From contig NZ_JXLA01000002.1 in NCBI RefSeq assembly GCF_001886185.1, positions 116,090 to 180,089 of the forward strand: a DNA stretch of 64,000 nucleotides. Direction: 5' to 3'. The notes under the pieces were generated by a model, which saw only the letters and a program-made list of their open reading frames with translations, was not told the DNA's origin and did not search any database. The DNA comes from Enterococcus raffinosus (lineage in GTDB: Bacteria; Bacillota; Bacilli; Lactobacillales; Enterococcaceae). A program made the position numbers and the translations under genes. This document shows positions 52,480 through 61,940 of this stretch, in pieces. Position 1 is the first letter of the stretch, and every line of letters begins with the position of its first letter.

Positions 52480-54798
52480 TCATTCCTTTATATTATCGCT
52501 GATTTTTATTTTTTGTAATGAAGCTGTCGCTAGCGTTGTAGCAAGTAGTGTGACTAGCAGCATGCCCACTGGACAGAGAACAAAACTGACTAGCGGATTG
52601 ATTGAAAAGCGGAAGGTGCTGACCCCCATCATAGACATCGCTACCCCCGCCACTTGTCCACCTAACGTACTTGCTAGAAGTGTTCCAACAACGGTTCCCA
52701 AAATAACAATCAGTAAGGAACGCATGAAGTATTGTTGGCGAATATCTTGGTTTGTAAAGCCTAGTGCTTTTAAAACCGCCAGTTCATGACGATCTTTTGC
52801 CAGCAGCATCTTAATGAACAATAATACGATCAAAGCGGTAATGACTAACGCGACAATCGCCGCTACTTTTGCGGCGGCAGCAACTGTTTGGATAGTCGAT
52901 CCATAGGTCTGTTGCATATAATGCTTGATATCTGAAACCTTGGCATAGCTGAATTTTGTACTATATTTTTTTGCGATTTGTCTCGGTGTCACGTCACTTT
53001 TCACATTGGCGCTGATCGTACACCACATGGTTGCGGCGTTTCGATCAGTAAAGGCCGCTTTCGCTGTTTTCCCACCATTGGTCACATCAGAATAAATGCC
53101 GCATACCTTTAGTTTTTTATTTCCCTGTGAAGTCTGAATCGTTAAAGTACTATTCAGCGTTTTTTCTATGTCATCTGATAAGGCGCTTGATAACGCGATT
53201 TCATTAGACTTTGTAGGTGCTTTTCCTTCAGTATATTCGACTGGAAAGACGCGATGGTTTCCTAGTTTAATTTTTAATCGATCCTCTGCCTTGTCCTTTT
53301 TCATTAACGAGAAAGCCTTCGTCGTCAATGCCACCGACTTGGTTATTTGGTTGTCTTTTTCCAAGGTATCCATAACCTCCGCAGTTTTTTCCGGAATATT
53401 CTCGGTTTGCTGGATATCCAAACGCAAATCAGATTGCCCGATGCCCATGTAGCGAGAAAAGCTGTCAGATGACACCGTACTATATAAATTTTGCGGCAAA
53501 ATCAAGATGAAGGAAGACAGTAACAACACCATAAACAGGGTTAAATAAAGCCGCTTCCGTGATAAAACATCCTTGATCCCTAATAAAGCATTCACCTTAG
53601 GAAAGGTGCAGCCCGCAAGCTTGAAGCCTTTTCCCCCTCGAACGCGGTCTTGTGACGCGCCGAAGCGAATAGCCGATGCCGCAGAAATTTTTCGGAAACG
53701 TCGCAATACTAGATTGACATAAAGCATGACACCCGCGAAAATCAGTCCCGTTCCTAAAAGTCCTACCAAAAGCGATAAGCCTTGATTGCCGCTTTTTCCC
53801 ATATAAAGCTGGATGTTTTGTAATAGCATCCCTCGAAAAGCAAAGGAAAGCAGATAGCCCAAGAAACAGCCGACCAACCCAATCGCCGCGTATTTTACTA
53901 AATACAAGCGTTTCACATCAGAATTTCGCAGCCCAATCGCTTTTAAGACACCTATCTCTGGGTAATCGTCTTCAATTTTTGATAGCAGCGTAAAACGAAT
54001 ACATAGAAAGGCGACTGCCAACATCAATAAGCTGACAAGTAAAATAACCGCAATCATCACACCATCAGATAACGCGTTCATCATACGAAAGAGTGTATCT
54101 GTCAACGCCGGTCCATTTGCTGGAAGTTCGGCTTTTAGATACGCTGTTTCCAGCGCACTAATTTTCTCCGTATCCTTGACACGATACTCAATCAAGTATT
54201 CGACGCTGCCGTGTTTCTCAAGTGCTTGATAGTCCTTTTGATTTACAATAAAGCGTTTGGATGATGAAAGAGAGGCATTCATCTGTGAATCACGGATAAA
54301 ACCTGCGACCTTCAGCTTGTGCCCGTTGACTTCTACTGAATCGCCTTTTTTAGCCATTCCTTCTCGCTCATAAAGAATCGGTAAATAGACCTCTCCAACT
54401 GCTGGCTGAACAATCCGATCCTTTGTATCAACCAGAAAATCAAATTTTTCACTTTGTACCGAGAAGCCATTGTCCTGAACGCTGTCCGTCATCGCTTTTC
54501 CTGCAATGAACAGCTCACTATTCTCGACATTCAAGAAATCCAACACTTGCCATTCGTCTATGTTTGGCTGAGATTGGGCAAAAGTCTCTAGTTTTCCTTG
54601 ATTGATCGCCCCTGAATGCATCTGCATAAAATGCGGTATCTTCGCCCGTTCCATCATCCCGTCAATGGAACCCGCCAGATTGATGACTAAAATTGCCGCC
54701 AACGAGACCAGCATTGCTGTAATGGCGATAAAGATCGTCGTCGCAGCCGTCACCAGCTTGCTTTTCTTAATGTCATTTGTGATTAACCTACCATACAT
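52480..54798 (-). CDS. FtsX/MacB-like ABC permease
   Basis: About 772 residues: N-terminal helix, large extracytoplasmic domain, three helices, a second extracytoplasmic domain, and four or more C-terminal helices with LAVLKALGFTNQDIRQQY, the typical FtsX-type coupling motif, seen also at DYPEIGVLKAIGLRNSDV. ATG 54798 follows GAAGGAGG. Middle gene of TetR-permease-ATPase operon. Confidence 0.9.
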   Translation of the reverse strand: MYGRLITNDIKKSKLVTAATTIFIAITAMLVSLAAILVINLAGSIDGMMERAKIPHFMQMHSGAINQGKLETFAQSQPNIDEWQVLDFLNVENSELFIAGKAMTDSVQDNGFSVQSEKFDFLVDTKDRIVQPAVGEVYLPILYEREGMAKKGDSVEVNGHKLKVAGFIRDSQMNASLSSSKRFIVNQKDYQALEKHGSVEYLIEYRVKDTEKISALETAYLKAELPANGPALTDTLFRMMNALSDGVMIAVILLVSLLMLAVAFLCIRFTLLSKIEDDYPEIGVLKAIGLRNSDVKRLYLVKYAAIGLVGCFLGYLLSFAFRGMLLQNIQLYMGKSGNQGLSLLVGLLGTGLIFAGVMLYVNLVLRRFRKISAASAIRFGASQDRVRGGKGFKLAGCTFPKVNALLGIKDVLSRKRLYLTLFMVLLLSSFILILPQNLYSTVSSDSFSRYMGIGQSDLRLDIQQTENIPEKTAEVMDTLEKDNQITKSVALTTKAFSLMKKDKAEDRLKIKLGNHRVFPVEYTEGKAPTKSNEIALSSALSDDIEKTLNSTLTIQTSQGNKKLKVCGIYSDVTNGGKTAKAAFTDRNAATMWCTISANVKSDVTPRQIAKKYSTKFSYAKVSDIKHYMQQTYGSTIQTVAAAAKVAAIVALVITALIVLLFIKMLLAKDRHELAVLKALGFTNQDIRQQYFMRSLLIVILGTVVGTLLASTLGGQVAGVAMSMMGVSTFRFSINPLVSFVLCPVGMLLVTLLATTLATASLQKIKISDNIKE

Positions 54799-54831
54799 AA
54801 AACCCGTTCCTCCTTCATTTTTTTTCACGAA

Positions 54832-55461
54832 TTACTCGAACATTCCCTCCATTTCTTTTGCTAGCTTCCCTTCTTCAACACCTAACATTCGTTCCAAAAG
54901 ATAAAAGAACCCTGACACGCGCTGTAGCTGTATTTCTTCACTTTGTGGAACTAGTTCCTGATCGTCAAAAGCGGCAGTTGCATAAACAATTGCCATCTCC
55001 ATCGTTTCATATGGATAATCCGTCTGAAAAATGCCCTGCTGAATCCCATCTTCTACGATACTTGCTAGTACGGGGGTGATTTCTGTGACCACTGCTGTCT
55101 GCATTTTCTGATGCATTAACGCATTTTGCGGCTTGTGAACAAAATCCATCATATCCTCCCCATCAGAAGTATCTAGACGCAAAGCAAGAACCGTCTGAAC
55201 AAAGCGCTGATAAACAGGGATCGTCTGATCAGCAGCGACTTTTTTTGCCGCAGCAAACAATTCAGCCGTCGTTCGCTCGACTAAAGCATCCATAATTTCT
55301 TCCTTTGATTTGAAGTGATAATACAACGTCCCTCTGGCAATTCCGGCTTGATCAATAATCTCTCTGGTACTGGTATGATCAAAGCCCTTTTCAGCAAACA
55401 ATTTACTAGCGACATCCAAAATTTCATTTTTTCGAATAATTGGGTCCTTTGAAATACGCAT
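54832..55461 (-). CDS. TetR-family repressor of the ABC operon
   Basis: About 209 residues with TetR HTH (ILDVASKLFAEKGFDHTSTR, then IARGTLYYHFKSKEE). ATG 55461 is 9 bases after AAAAGGG; ATG 55470 is too close. 33 bases before the permease, all minus strand. An operator-like dyad lies upstream at 55485-55499, so it represses its own operon. Confidence 0.88.
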   Translation of the reverse strand: MRISKDPIIRKNEILDVASKLFAEKGFDHTSTREIIDQAGIARGTLYYHFKSKEEIMDALVERTTAELFAAAKKVAADQTIPVYQRFVQTVLALRLDTSDGEDMMDFVHKPQNALMHQKMQTAVVTEITPVLASIVEDGIQQGIFQTDYPYETMEMAIVYATAAFDDQELVPQSEEIQLQRVSGFFYLLERMLGVEEGKLAKEMEGMFE

Positions 55462-55484
55462 GATTCTCATCCCTTTTCTTTTGT

Positions 55485-55499
55485 GACCGACTGCCTGTC
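55485..55499. promoter_or_regulatory. TetR-type operator
   Basis: GACCGACTGCCTGTC: dyad around the central T with 10 symmetric positions (GAC.G.C / G.C.GTC), 24 bases upstream of the TetR start. Confidence 0.55.
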
Positions 55500-55602
55500 T
55501 AATAAAAGTATAGCGTTTTCATCACAAATTTTCCATGCCATACCTAAAAAATCAGTCTTAAGTATTAGTTCGAAATTTTCAAATATTTTTGTGAAAATGA
55601 AA

Positions 55603-55632
55603 AATCCCTCAAGGACTTCTCGTCCTTGAGGG
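55603..55632 (-). terminator. Intrinsic terminator
   Basis: CCCTCAAGGAC (55606-55616) pairs perfectly with GTCCTTGAGGG (55622-55632); T-rich on the minus strand after the 55644 gene. Confidence 0.8.
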
Positions 55633-55643
55633 TAGATATCCTA

Positions 55644-57017
55644 TTATTTTGCCGTAAAGGCAGCTTCTTTGTTTAAGAAAAACGGGCGATAATATGCCGT
55701 TGCGTTACTCGTCGGTAAGACCTCTTCACTCACTTCGATCCCGAGTTCTTCTATTAAATAGCGGCGACGTGCCTGCATCCGTGACCACATCTCTGGATAC
55801 TCTTTTTGAATGGCACTGCGCAAGCACTCATCCGCCAACACAATCCCTCCCTCACAGCTAGCGCCAGAATAACCAGGGACAGAAGGGATGATATCAAATT
55901 GGAAGAGCATGCCACTTTTGATTTTCTCAGTTGATGCAGGATAGACAGGAGAAGACAGCCATTCCTCATCCGCGCATAGATGTCCCGGATTCAGATGCCA
56001 GCCGTATTGATCCTTTGGCAAGACTTCTTCAATTTTGTTGTATAGTACTTCACCTGATAGATCGGTGGTGATGGTTTCAAGCCAAGTCTTCACGGCATTA
56101 AAGTACGGCTTTGCGACACGATCCAAATAGTCCTTTTCAACTTCGGGCAACTCTTCTTTTGTATTTACCGCATAGCCTCCACGACTTTGCAAGCCGCCTT
56201 TATATCCGGTAGTCATTGAAATCCGATCACCTAGCTGGATTTTTTTCCCAGTGGGATAGAGATTCGCCTTCTCAAACCGAGCGCCTGTAGCCATGATCGT
56301 CACTACACTTGGTGTTTGCCCATAGTTATTTAAGTAGGCGCCCACTTCCATTTCACTTTTTCCAAGGGCCAATTGATCCATACCAGTGAGAATACAATTT
56401 CCAGCAAGCATCGCGCCAAATTCGTAATGAGCGATTTCGTTAGCGTTATTCGTAGTACGCAGACCGTTTTCTCCGATCATCAAGTACGTTGCATTTTTTA
56501 ATGCCGCGTCAGGCGCGACTTTCTTCAATCCATCCACTAAAAAGTACGGCATATCATAAAGTACCGTATTCTCTTCTTGCTGGCTAGTGAAGTTTTTCCA
56601 GCCGATCAAACCGATTGATGTCGCCTGTTCAAGCCTGGTTTGTTTCAAAATTTCTGGCACGCTAAGAGTGGTTTCCATTGGTTGATTTGGCAGTGAGAAA
56701 TGAGGCATATGAACGGCTGACGCTTCGATCCGAGCAAATGAGACCTTATTTAGATTTTCATTGCCTAAAACTAAGTAGGCTTCACCGTTTTGATGAATAA
56801 CGAGCAAGGCCTCTTCGAAGCGGGGGACAAAGCCAGTAAAATATTCAAAATTTCCTCCATGCTCTAAGTCTGCGTATATCACAACAGCATCATAATTTTC
56901 CTGCTGCATCTTTTTCAATAAATTGGTTTTACGTGCGGCCAGCGTCTCATCTGTTAACAAAACTGGCAAAACGTTCTCATCTAATTTAGGTGCCGCTATA
57001 TTTTTTAATGTGATCAA
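55644..57017 (-). CDS. M24-fold protein (creatinase/prolidase-like) with altered metal site
   Basis: 457 residues with an N-terminal creatinase-type domain (NLLKKMQQENYDAVVIY, FEYFTGFVPRFEEALLVI) and a pita-bread C-terminal domain. Of the five canonical metal ligands, the two Asp positions read Thr and Ser or Arg (GDRISMTTGYKGGLQSRGGY), a later Glu reads Asp (FQFDIIPSV); GH and a Glu in SCEGGIVL remain. TTG 57017 with AAGGAG 10 bases upstream. Probably not a standard Xaa-Pro peptidase. Confidence 0.72.
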   Translation of the reverse strand: MITLKNIAAPKLDENVLPVLLTDETLAARKTNLLKKMQQENYDAVVIYADLEHGGNFEYFTGFVPRFEEALLVIHQNGEAYLVLGNENLNKVSFARIEASAVHMPHFSLPNQPMETTLSVPEILKQTRLEQATSIGLIGWKNFTSQQEENTVLYDMPYFLVDGLKKVAPDAALKNATYLMIGENGLRTTNNANEIAHYEFGAMLAGNCILTGMDQLALGKSEMEVGAYLNNYGQTPSVVTIMATGARFEKANLYPTGKKIQLGDRISMTTGYKGGLQSRGGYAVNTKEELPEVEKDYLDRVAKPYFNAVKTWLETITTDLSGEVLYNKIEEVLPKDQYGWHLNPGHLCADEEWLSSPVYPASTEKIKSGMLFQFDIIPSVPGYSGASCEGGIVLADECLRSAIQKEYPEMWSRMQARRRYLIEELGIEVSEEVLPTSNATAYYRPFFLNKEAAFTAK

Positions 57018-57191
57018 GTTTTTTTCGCTCCTTCGTTTTTTTCTATCATAACATAGCCCAGAAGGAGAAAATACTCGAATTAATTCTTTATTATTGACCT
57101 TTTTCCCTATTATCTAGCTAAATAGCTCGCTTTTTTTGAAGAAAATCGGTAAAATTATAATGATAAAAAATTATTTTCGAAAGGAGTCAAT

Positions 57192-58745
57192 ATGAAACAA
57201 TTACTTAACTCCTCTACGTATCGTCGAATTCAATTCGTCGAGTTTTTGGATCAGCTGCCCTCTTGGTGCGATATTAAAGAAGCCGCTCAGACAGTCGATT
57301 GTTCTGTCAAGACGCTTTTATCTGACATTGATTTTATCAATGAGTTTTGGGGAGACTATATTTATATCGAGTACTCAAAATTTCAAGGGGTTCGTCTGAA
57401 CAATATTACCTCAAATAAGCTTGGAAATGTCTATGGACTGATCTATCATGAATCGAACGAATTTCAATTTGTTGAAAAAATGCTGTATGAATCAAATCAA
57501 GACGCGGATTATTGGATCAATGAATTATTCATGAGTGAAGCGTCCTTTTATCGAATGGTCAATGCTCTGGAAGATTTCTTGAAGCGACGTGGGCTGCAGC
57601 TAGAGCGCTCCCCATTCCGAATCACTGGGCCGGATGAACGCTGGGTGCGTTTCTTTTATCAGCAGTATTTTACAGAGGCCTATGGGGTGAATCAGTGGCC
57701 CTTTACTTTAGATCACGAAGAAACCACCTGTTTCATTATGCGGACCTCTACTGATTTTGATGTCTCCTTAGATGATCGCGAGATTCAAGAGGCGGCCTAT
57801 TTGTTCATGGTGACGCTGAATCGAATGCATCAAGGCTTTTATTTGCCAGAAAGTATCTATGCCGAAGAAGAGGACACGATCGATAAGGTCTTGGAGTATA
57901 GCCGCCCCTTCGCCGAGCACCTGCTAGCAGACACAGACTTTACACTTCCAGAAAAATGGCATAGAGAAATTAGCCGCACGGTTTTCCATGAATTTTATAA
58001 TTGGGACAATCCTGAACAAATCGTGCGAATCAATAGTAAAATCGATACCTTTTTGAAGAATATCTCTCAGGCGATCGAGTATCCCTTAGATCGCGATGAT
58101 AAACGAAAGATCATGCAAGAGATGATGTCATGGTATGTGGAATACAATTTCTATCCTTATCGTCAAGTAATGCTGTTTGATAAGCATCAGAAATTCGCTC
58201 GCGAAATCCAACTTGTCTACCCGATCTTCTCTACCATCGTGAAGATTCACTTACAGGATATTGAAAAGAAATCTCCTGAATTATGGACGGATATACGCCT
58301 AAACAATGTCTTTTTCTTATTGATGAAGGAATGGTCCCACCTGCCGCTGCACTTAGAGAAGTTAAGGCAAAAGGTGACGATCCTAGTCGTAAGCGACTTG
58401 GGACGCAAGCATGCCGAAATGCTTCAAGACTTTTTAATCGCCAATTACAATAAGCGTATTGCGGTGGATACCTTCAATGAACCGGTGATCTCCACTGGCC
58501 CAGAGGATTTTGAAAATTTTGCGACATACGATATCATTATCAGTAACAATCCCATCAAAGGCTACGACAACAGCAACGTATTGATCGTGAACAATTTCTT
58601 CTCCGCTTCTGACCGTGAAAACCTTTTGAACCTGATTGTTGCGATTCAAAAAAAAGAGGCTCGAAGACATTTAAAAGAACTTGGCAATATCAAAATGAAA
58701 ACCGCTAAGGAAATCTATTTTTCCCAACGGATATTAAACCAATAA
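57192..58745 (+). CDS. Mga-like transcriptional regulator
   Basis: 517 residues. N-terminal helix-turn-helix (CDIKEAAQTVDCSVKTLLSD), a second HTH-like region, long helical PRD-like middle and an EIIB-like C-terminus (VTILVVSDLGRKHAEMLQDF). Same layout as the gene at 38805 but distinct sequence. Divergent from the M24-fold gene, which it may control. ATG 57192 after GAAAGGAG. Confidence 0.8.
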   Translation: MKQLLNSSTYRRIQFVEFLDQLPSWCDIKEAAQTVDCSVKTLLSDIDFINEFWGDYIYIEYSKFQGVRLNNITSNKLGNVYGLIYHESNEFQFVEKMLYESNQDADYWINELFMSEASFYRMVNALEDFLKRRGLQLERSPFRITGPDERWVRFFYQQYFTEAYGVNQWPFTLDHEETTCFIMRTSTDFDVSLDDREIQEAAYLFMVTLNRMHQGFYLPESIYAEEEDTIDKVLEYSRPFAEHLLADTDFTLPEKWHREISRTVFHEFYNWDNPEQIVRINSKIDTFLKNISQAIEYPLDRDDKRKIMQEMMSWYVEYNFYPYRQVMLFDKHQKFAREIQLVYPIFSTIVKIHLQDIEKKSPELWTDIRLNNVFFLLMKEWSHLPLHLEKLRQKVTILVVSDLGRKHAEMLQDFLIANYNKRIAVDTFNEPVISTGPEDFENFATYDIIISNNPIKGYDNSNVLIVNNFFSASDRENLLNLIVAIQKKEARRHLKELGNIKMKTAKEIYFSQRILNQ

Positions 58746-58802
58746 AAAAACGAGCAGTCCTAGATAAAGCTGATGGCTTTAGCAGGATTGCTCGTTTTTA
58801 TT
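58745..58802. terminator. Bidirectional terminator
   Basis: AAACGAGCAGTCCTAG and the region ending GGATTGCTCGTTTTT form an imperfect long hairpin between convergent genes. Confidence 0.7.
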
Positions 58803-59643
58803 ATTTATTGGCAAAAACAATCAGATTGTAATCGTCATTGATACAGGTTTGCAGGGTAATTCGTTCACCACCACCAGAACCCGTAATTTGATCCCAATAG
58901 TCAGTACCATCTGCAGCAAACCCTGAATCATCTACAGTAACGATTTGCGAAACTGTATAGGTCGTTACATTGTTCGCGCTATCTGAAACTTCTATCGTTG
59001 CACCTGTTCCTAATGAGAATAGGACATTAAAAATTCCAGGATTGTGACCGATGAAATGCGTGTTCGCTCCGTCATTTCCTGATTGAACGACGGCTCCACC
59101 CCAAGTAGCCACTTGATTGGGATTGGCATCAATGATTGCTTGTCCGCTTCCTTGTCCTGCATTCGTATAAGAAATAGCTTGTCCATTGATCATTAATTGA
59201 TCTGCTCCAATCGTGGCAGGTGCCGGAGTTGCAGTATTTTGACTTTCTTCTGTTGCTGTCGTTTCGTTGGTTGGCTCGGCTTCATTTACAGTTGGCGCTG
59301 GTCGATTGCTTGCTTCAGCGGCTTCCTTTAAAGAAGTAGTAGTGTTCTCTGCAGCTGAACTAGCAGCTTCCTGGCCTTCATTACTTGAAGTTGCCGAAGC
59401 TTCTTCTGAACTCGTTGAAGTACTATTCGTAGATGGATTCACTGATGTACTTGATTCAGTGTGAGGCTCCACTACTTTTTCGTTTGAAACATTAGAATTC
59501 TTCTCTTCTTTTGCTGATGACTGTTTAACAGATGTTTGATCCGTCGTACTTGGTGAACTTGCGCTGGAATCTCCCAGCACAGATGCAGCGCCTGTCGTAA
59601 TAAAAAGCGCAGCGATTACGATAAATTTTAAATAGGTACTCAT
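58801..59643 (-). CDS. Secreted sortase-like domain protein
   Basis: 280 residues. Signal peptide (YLKFIVIAALFITTGAASV), a Ser/Thr/Glu-rich linker to about residue 145, then a domain with GADQLMINGQAISY, the His motif THFIGHNPGIFNVL and the Cys motif ITLQTCINDDYNLIVFA. This fits a sortase fold (His and Cys present), but the Arg expected after the Cys motif is Asn. No LPXTG or membrane anchor seen; probably released or loosely held at the surface. ATG 59643 after AAGGAGG. Confidence 0.65.
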   Translation of the reverse strand: MSTYLKFIVIAALFITTGAASVLGDSSASSPSTTDQTSVKQSSAKEEKNSNVSNEKVVEPHTESSTSVNPSTNSTSTSSEEASATSSNEGQEAASSAAENTTTSLKEAAEASNRPAPTVNEAEPTNETTATEESQNTATPAPATIGADQLMINGQAISYTNAGQGSGQAIIDANPNQVATWGGAVVQSGNDGANTHFIGHNPGIFNVLFSLGTGATIEVSDSANNVTTYTVSQIVTVDDSGFAADGTDYWDQITGSGGGERITLQTCINDDYNLIVFANK

Positions 59644-59886
59644 TTTTTCCGTTCCTCCTTAGCAAAGGTTGTCTGCTATCTACCTACAAACTAAGGGAAA
59701 AACGGACTTTTCTGTTGAATACTGCTCGTCAAATAACAAATGATATTATATTTCGAAAGAAAGAATGTTACTTTAATGGCTTTTCATTTAATATTTTCAT
59801 AACTTTCTTTTTCATAGACAAAAAAGCACGAGCACATTATTAGGTAAAACATTAATTTGAAGGGTATTTTATCCTTTATGCCTAAT

Positions 59887-61077
59887 TTAGAAAAAATCTT
59901 TTGGTGGCAGATAATACCCTTCAATTGATTGAAAAAGAGCTTTACGGTCATTTTCATCCAATGTTTTTATATAATCTTTTAAAAGTCCTGATTCATTATC
60001 TATCGTTGGTATATCAATGAATTCCTCACAATTTCTACAATCATAATCAGATAGTACGCCTAACAATAAAATTTTTAAAAAGTCTTTATTTATATCTTTT
60101 AAAAGATTTTTATAAAACTCACTGCTTTCTTCCACACTTTTTAGATATTCCTTGAAATCTTGTGGTGCTGAAATTCTAGTCGTAATTAGTCGAATTTTCT
60201 CCTCTTCGTCTGCTATCTGATAGGCTTCCATCATTTGATTAAAATCACTATCAGGCATCGCTAACGGAAGTTCTAGCAGCTCCTTAGTCATACTTGTCAG
60301 AATGAAAAACTGAATGGCCTTCTCAGGCTCCGTGAATGAAGAAACTCTTACTTTTAATTGGGAAAAGAATCGTCGATAATAATCGTTTTGTTGGAAAATA
60401 ACTTCTAATTCTGGAAAATAATCTTGCTGCTGGATGCGCCGTAAAACATATTGTGCTTCAATCTCATTTAACAGCAACGTGTGGATCTCCTTCTTTCCAA
60501 GGAGTAATTTGCCGATCATTTGTTTAAAGACGATTTCAAATAAGTTGTTGACGTCAGTACGGTAATCAAAGCCTAACATCTCTTCATAATTGGTCAATAG
60601 TTCATAAATTTGCTCTTTGGGAAGGGCTTTGACAAAGAGGACCTCAGCGGCTAAATTGTTCAGATAGCGTTCATAAAAATCAATTCCCACAAAGTTAGCT
60701 GGTACTGGTTCCGCAAGCTGATAGTCTAAAAAAGCCTGATCCACCTCCGCAGCCCCATAATCAAAATCATACTCAGAGAAAAAATTTCCGATTTCATTTA
60801 AGCTTTCTTCTAATGATTCGATACCAAAACTTTGATAATTGTCTTGAATCCATTGATAGAGCGTCTGAAGAGTATTTAGACGCTGTTTCAACTGCTGCTT
60901 CCCTTGTTCGAAGCGTTCAGGCAATGTTCCCTCTCCACCGTTAGCTAAGACAAATTCGATGGACTGTTGGATTTTTTCCGCTTGATCAATCGCCATAACG
61001 CTTGAACCACTTAGCCGCTCCTGCAATTTCTTCATAAAAAAGGGATAGAACGCTGGATCAAACAAATCATTTTTCAT
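59887..61077 (-). CDS. DUF6179-like protein of unknown function
   Basis: 396 residues, helical, soluble, rich in Phe, Leu and Glu, with a CRNCEEF Cys pair near the C-terminus. Overlaps the upstream gene by 4 bases (ATGA). The pairing with a DUF6323-like gene is what suggests DUF6179; I cannot confirm the family by eye. No catalytic motif seen. Confidence 0.5.
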   Translation of the reverse strand: MKNDLFDPAFYPFFMKKLQERLSGSSVMAIDQAEKIQQSIEFVLANGGEGTLPERFEQGKQQLKQRLNTLQTLYQWIQDNYQSFGIESLEESLNEIGNFFSEYDFDYGAAEVDQAFLDYQLAEPVPANFVGIDFYERYLNNLAAEVLFVKALPKEQIYELLTNYEEMLGFDYRTDVNNLFEIVFKQMIGKLLLGKKEIHTLLLNEIEAQYVLRRIQQQDYFPELEVIFQQNDYYRRFFSQLKVRVSSFTEPEKAIQFFILTSMTKELLELPLAMPDSDFNQMMEAYQIADEEEKIRLITTRISAPQDFKEYLKSVEESSEFYKNLLKDINKDFLKILLLGVLSDYDCRNCEEFIDIPTIDNESGLLKDYIKTLDENDRKALFQSIEGYYLPPKDFF

Positions 61078-61505
61078 GCTTCTTCCTCCAATCCTGGAAA
61101 ATCCTCAAACGAGCCCTGAAGCTGCTCCAAATCTCCTTGAAACTGCTGGTAACGTCTGGCGATTTCCTCTATTATTTCTTGATCTGTAGTTTGACCAGGA
61201 TGATATGCCCGCAGGTAGTAAAAGATCGCTTGGCAAACTGACAAGTGTTCTAGGTAGTCGCATTTGTAAAATAGAGGCTCATCCATTAAGAATAATGCTA
61301 GCTGTTGTGAATTTTGCCAGCTAAAATCAAGTAAACGGTGTTCTTTGAATAGCTGATTGCGTTCCTCCGTGAGATCAGAAAAATCCGCTACTGTCAGTTG
61401 ATAATTCTTGTGATGTTTCTGCAACTGGCGATTAATCATTGTTCGCGGTTCTTCTGTCTGCTGAGATAGAAACTGATTAAATAACGTCATATCAAATTCT
61501 CCCAT
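61074..61505 (-). CDS. DUF6323-like protein of unknown function
   Basis: 143 residues, helical. The pattern LTVADFSDLTEERNQLFKEH, then IFYYLRAYHPGQTTDQEIIE and LEQLQGSFEDF fits my recollection of DUF6323, a family often found next to DUF6179. ATG 61505 follows GGGAGGAG. First gene of a two-gene unit. Confidence 0.55.
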   Translation of the reverse strand: MGEFDMTLFNQFLSQQTEEPRTMINRQLQKHHKNYQLTVADFSDLTEERNQLFKEHRLLDFSWQNSQQLALFLMDEPLFYKCDYLEHLSVCQAIFYYLRAYHPGQTTDQEIIEEIARRYQQFQGDLEQLQGSFEDFPGLEEEA

Positions 61506-61561
61506 TGTCTTCTCCTCCCTCTTCAGAGACTAAATAGCACAGTGTCGTTAAAAAGACAATC

Positions 61562-61634
61562 TTGAAATACAACTAAATTTATGGTATTATAAAGAGAGTT
61601 AAGGAAGGCGATTTAAGCCTTCCTTAACTTTTTT
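61562..61634 (+). ncRNA. Promoter fused to an intrinsic terminator: possible very short RNA or attenuator
   Basis: TTGAAA (61562-61567), 17-base spacer, TATTAT (61585-61590), then within about 8 bases a perfect 12-bp stem GTTAAGGAAGGC (61598-61609) / GCCTTCCTTAAC (61617-61628) and TTTTTT. A transcript would be about 40 bases unless it reads through to the small ORF at 61698. Confidence 0.45.
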
Positions 61635-61697
61635 CAGTATATCTCCCGTAAAATAGTACTTCTTTTCTGATTAATAAATAACTAAAGGAGCGTTCTT

Positions 61698-61844
61698 ATG
61701 ATTTATGCTACCTTTCTTTACCTTCTATTAGCCGCCTTCGTTATTTGGGTTTGGAGCCCACCAGCCATTTTGCGAATGCTTGTTTTAATTGTATTGATTT
61801 TACTGTACTCATGGACTTCTAGCCGGTTAGCGAAGAAAAAATAG
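61698..61844 (+). CDS. 48-residue membrane peptide
   Basis: MIYATFLYLLLAAFVIWVWS, then a second hydrophobic stretch and a basic tail RLAKKK. AAAGGAG 8 bases before ATG 61698 supports translation. Two predicted short helices. Followed by a terminator. No family recognised. Confidence 0.55.
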   Translation: MIYATFLYLLLAAFVIWVWSPPAILRMLVLIVLILLYSWTSSRLAKKK

Positions 61845-61904
61845 TGAGGGTTATAGTTTCCTCCAATTTACCAACAAGGTACAGGAAATTTTGATCGTAA
61901 AAGC

Positions 61905-61940
61905 AAGAGCCAGTCAGATTATTTCTGACTGGCTCTTTTA
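61905..61940. terminator. Bidirectional terminator
   Basis: Perfect 13-bp stem, 61905-61917 (AAGAGCCAGTCAG) with 61925-61937, overlapping the end of the cyclophilin gene; T run on the plus side. Confidence 0.75.
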
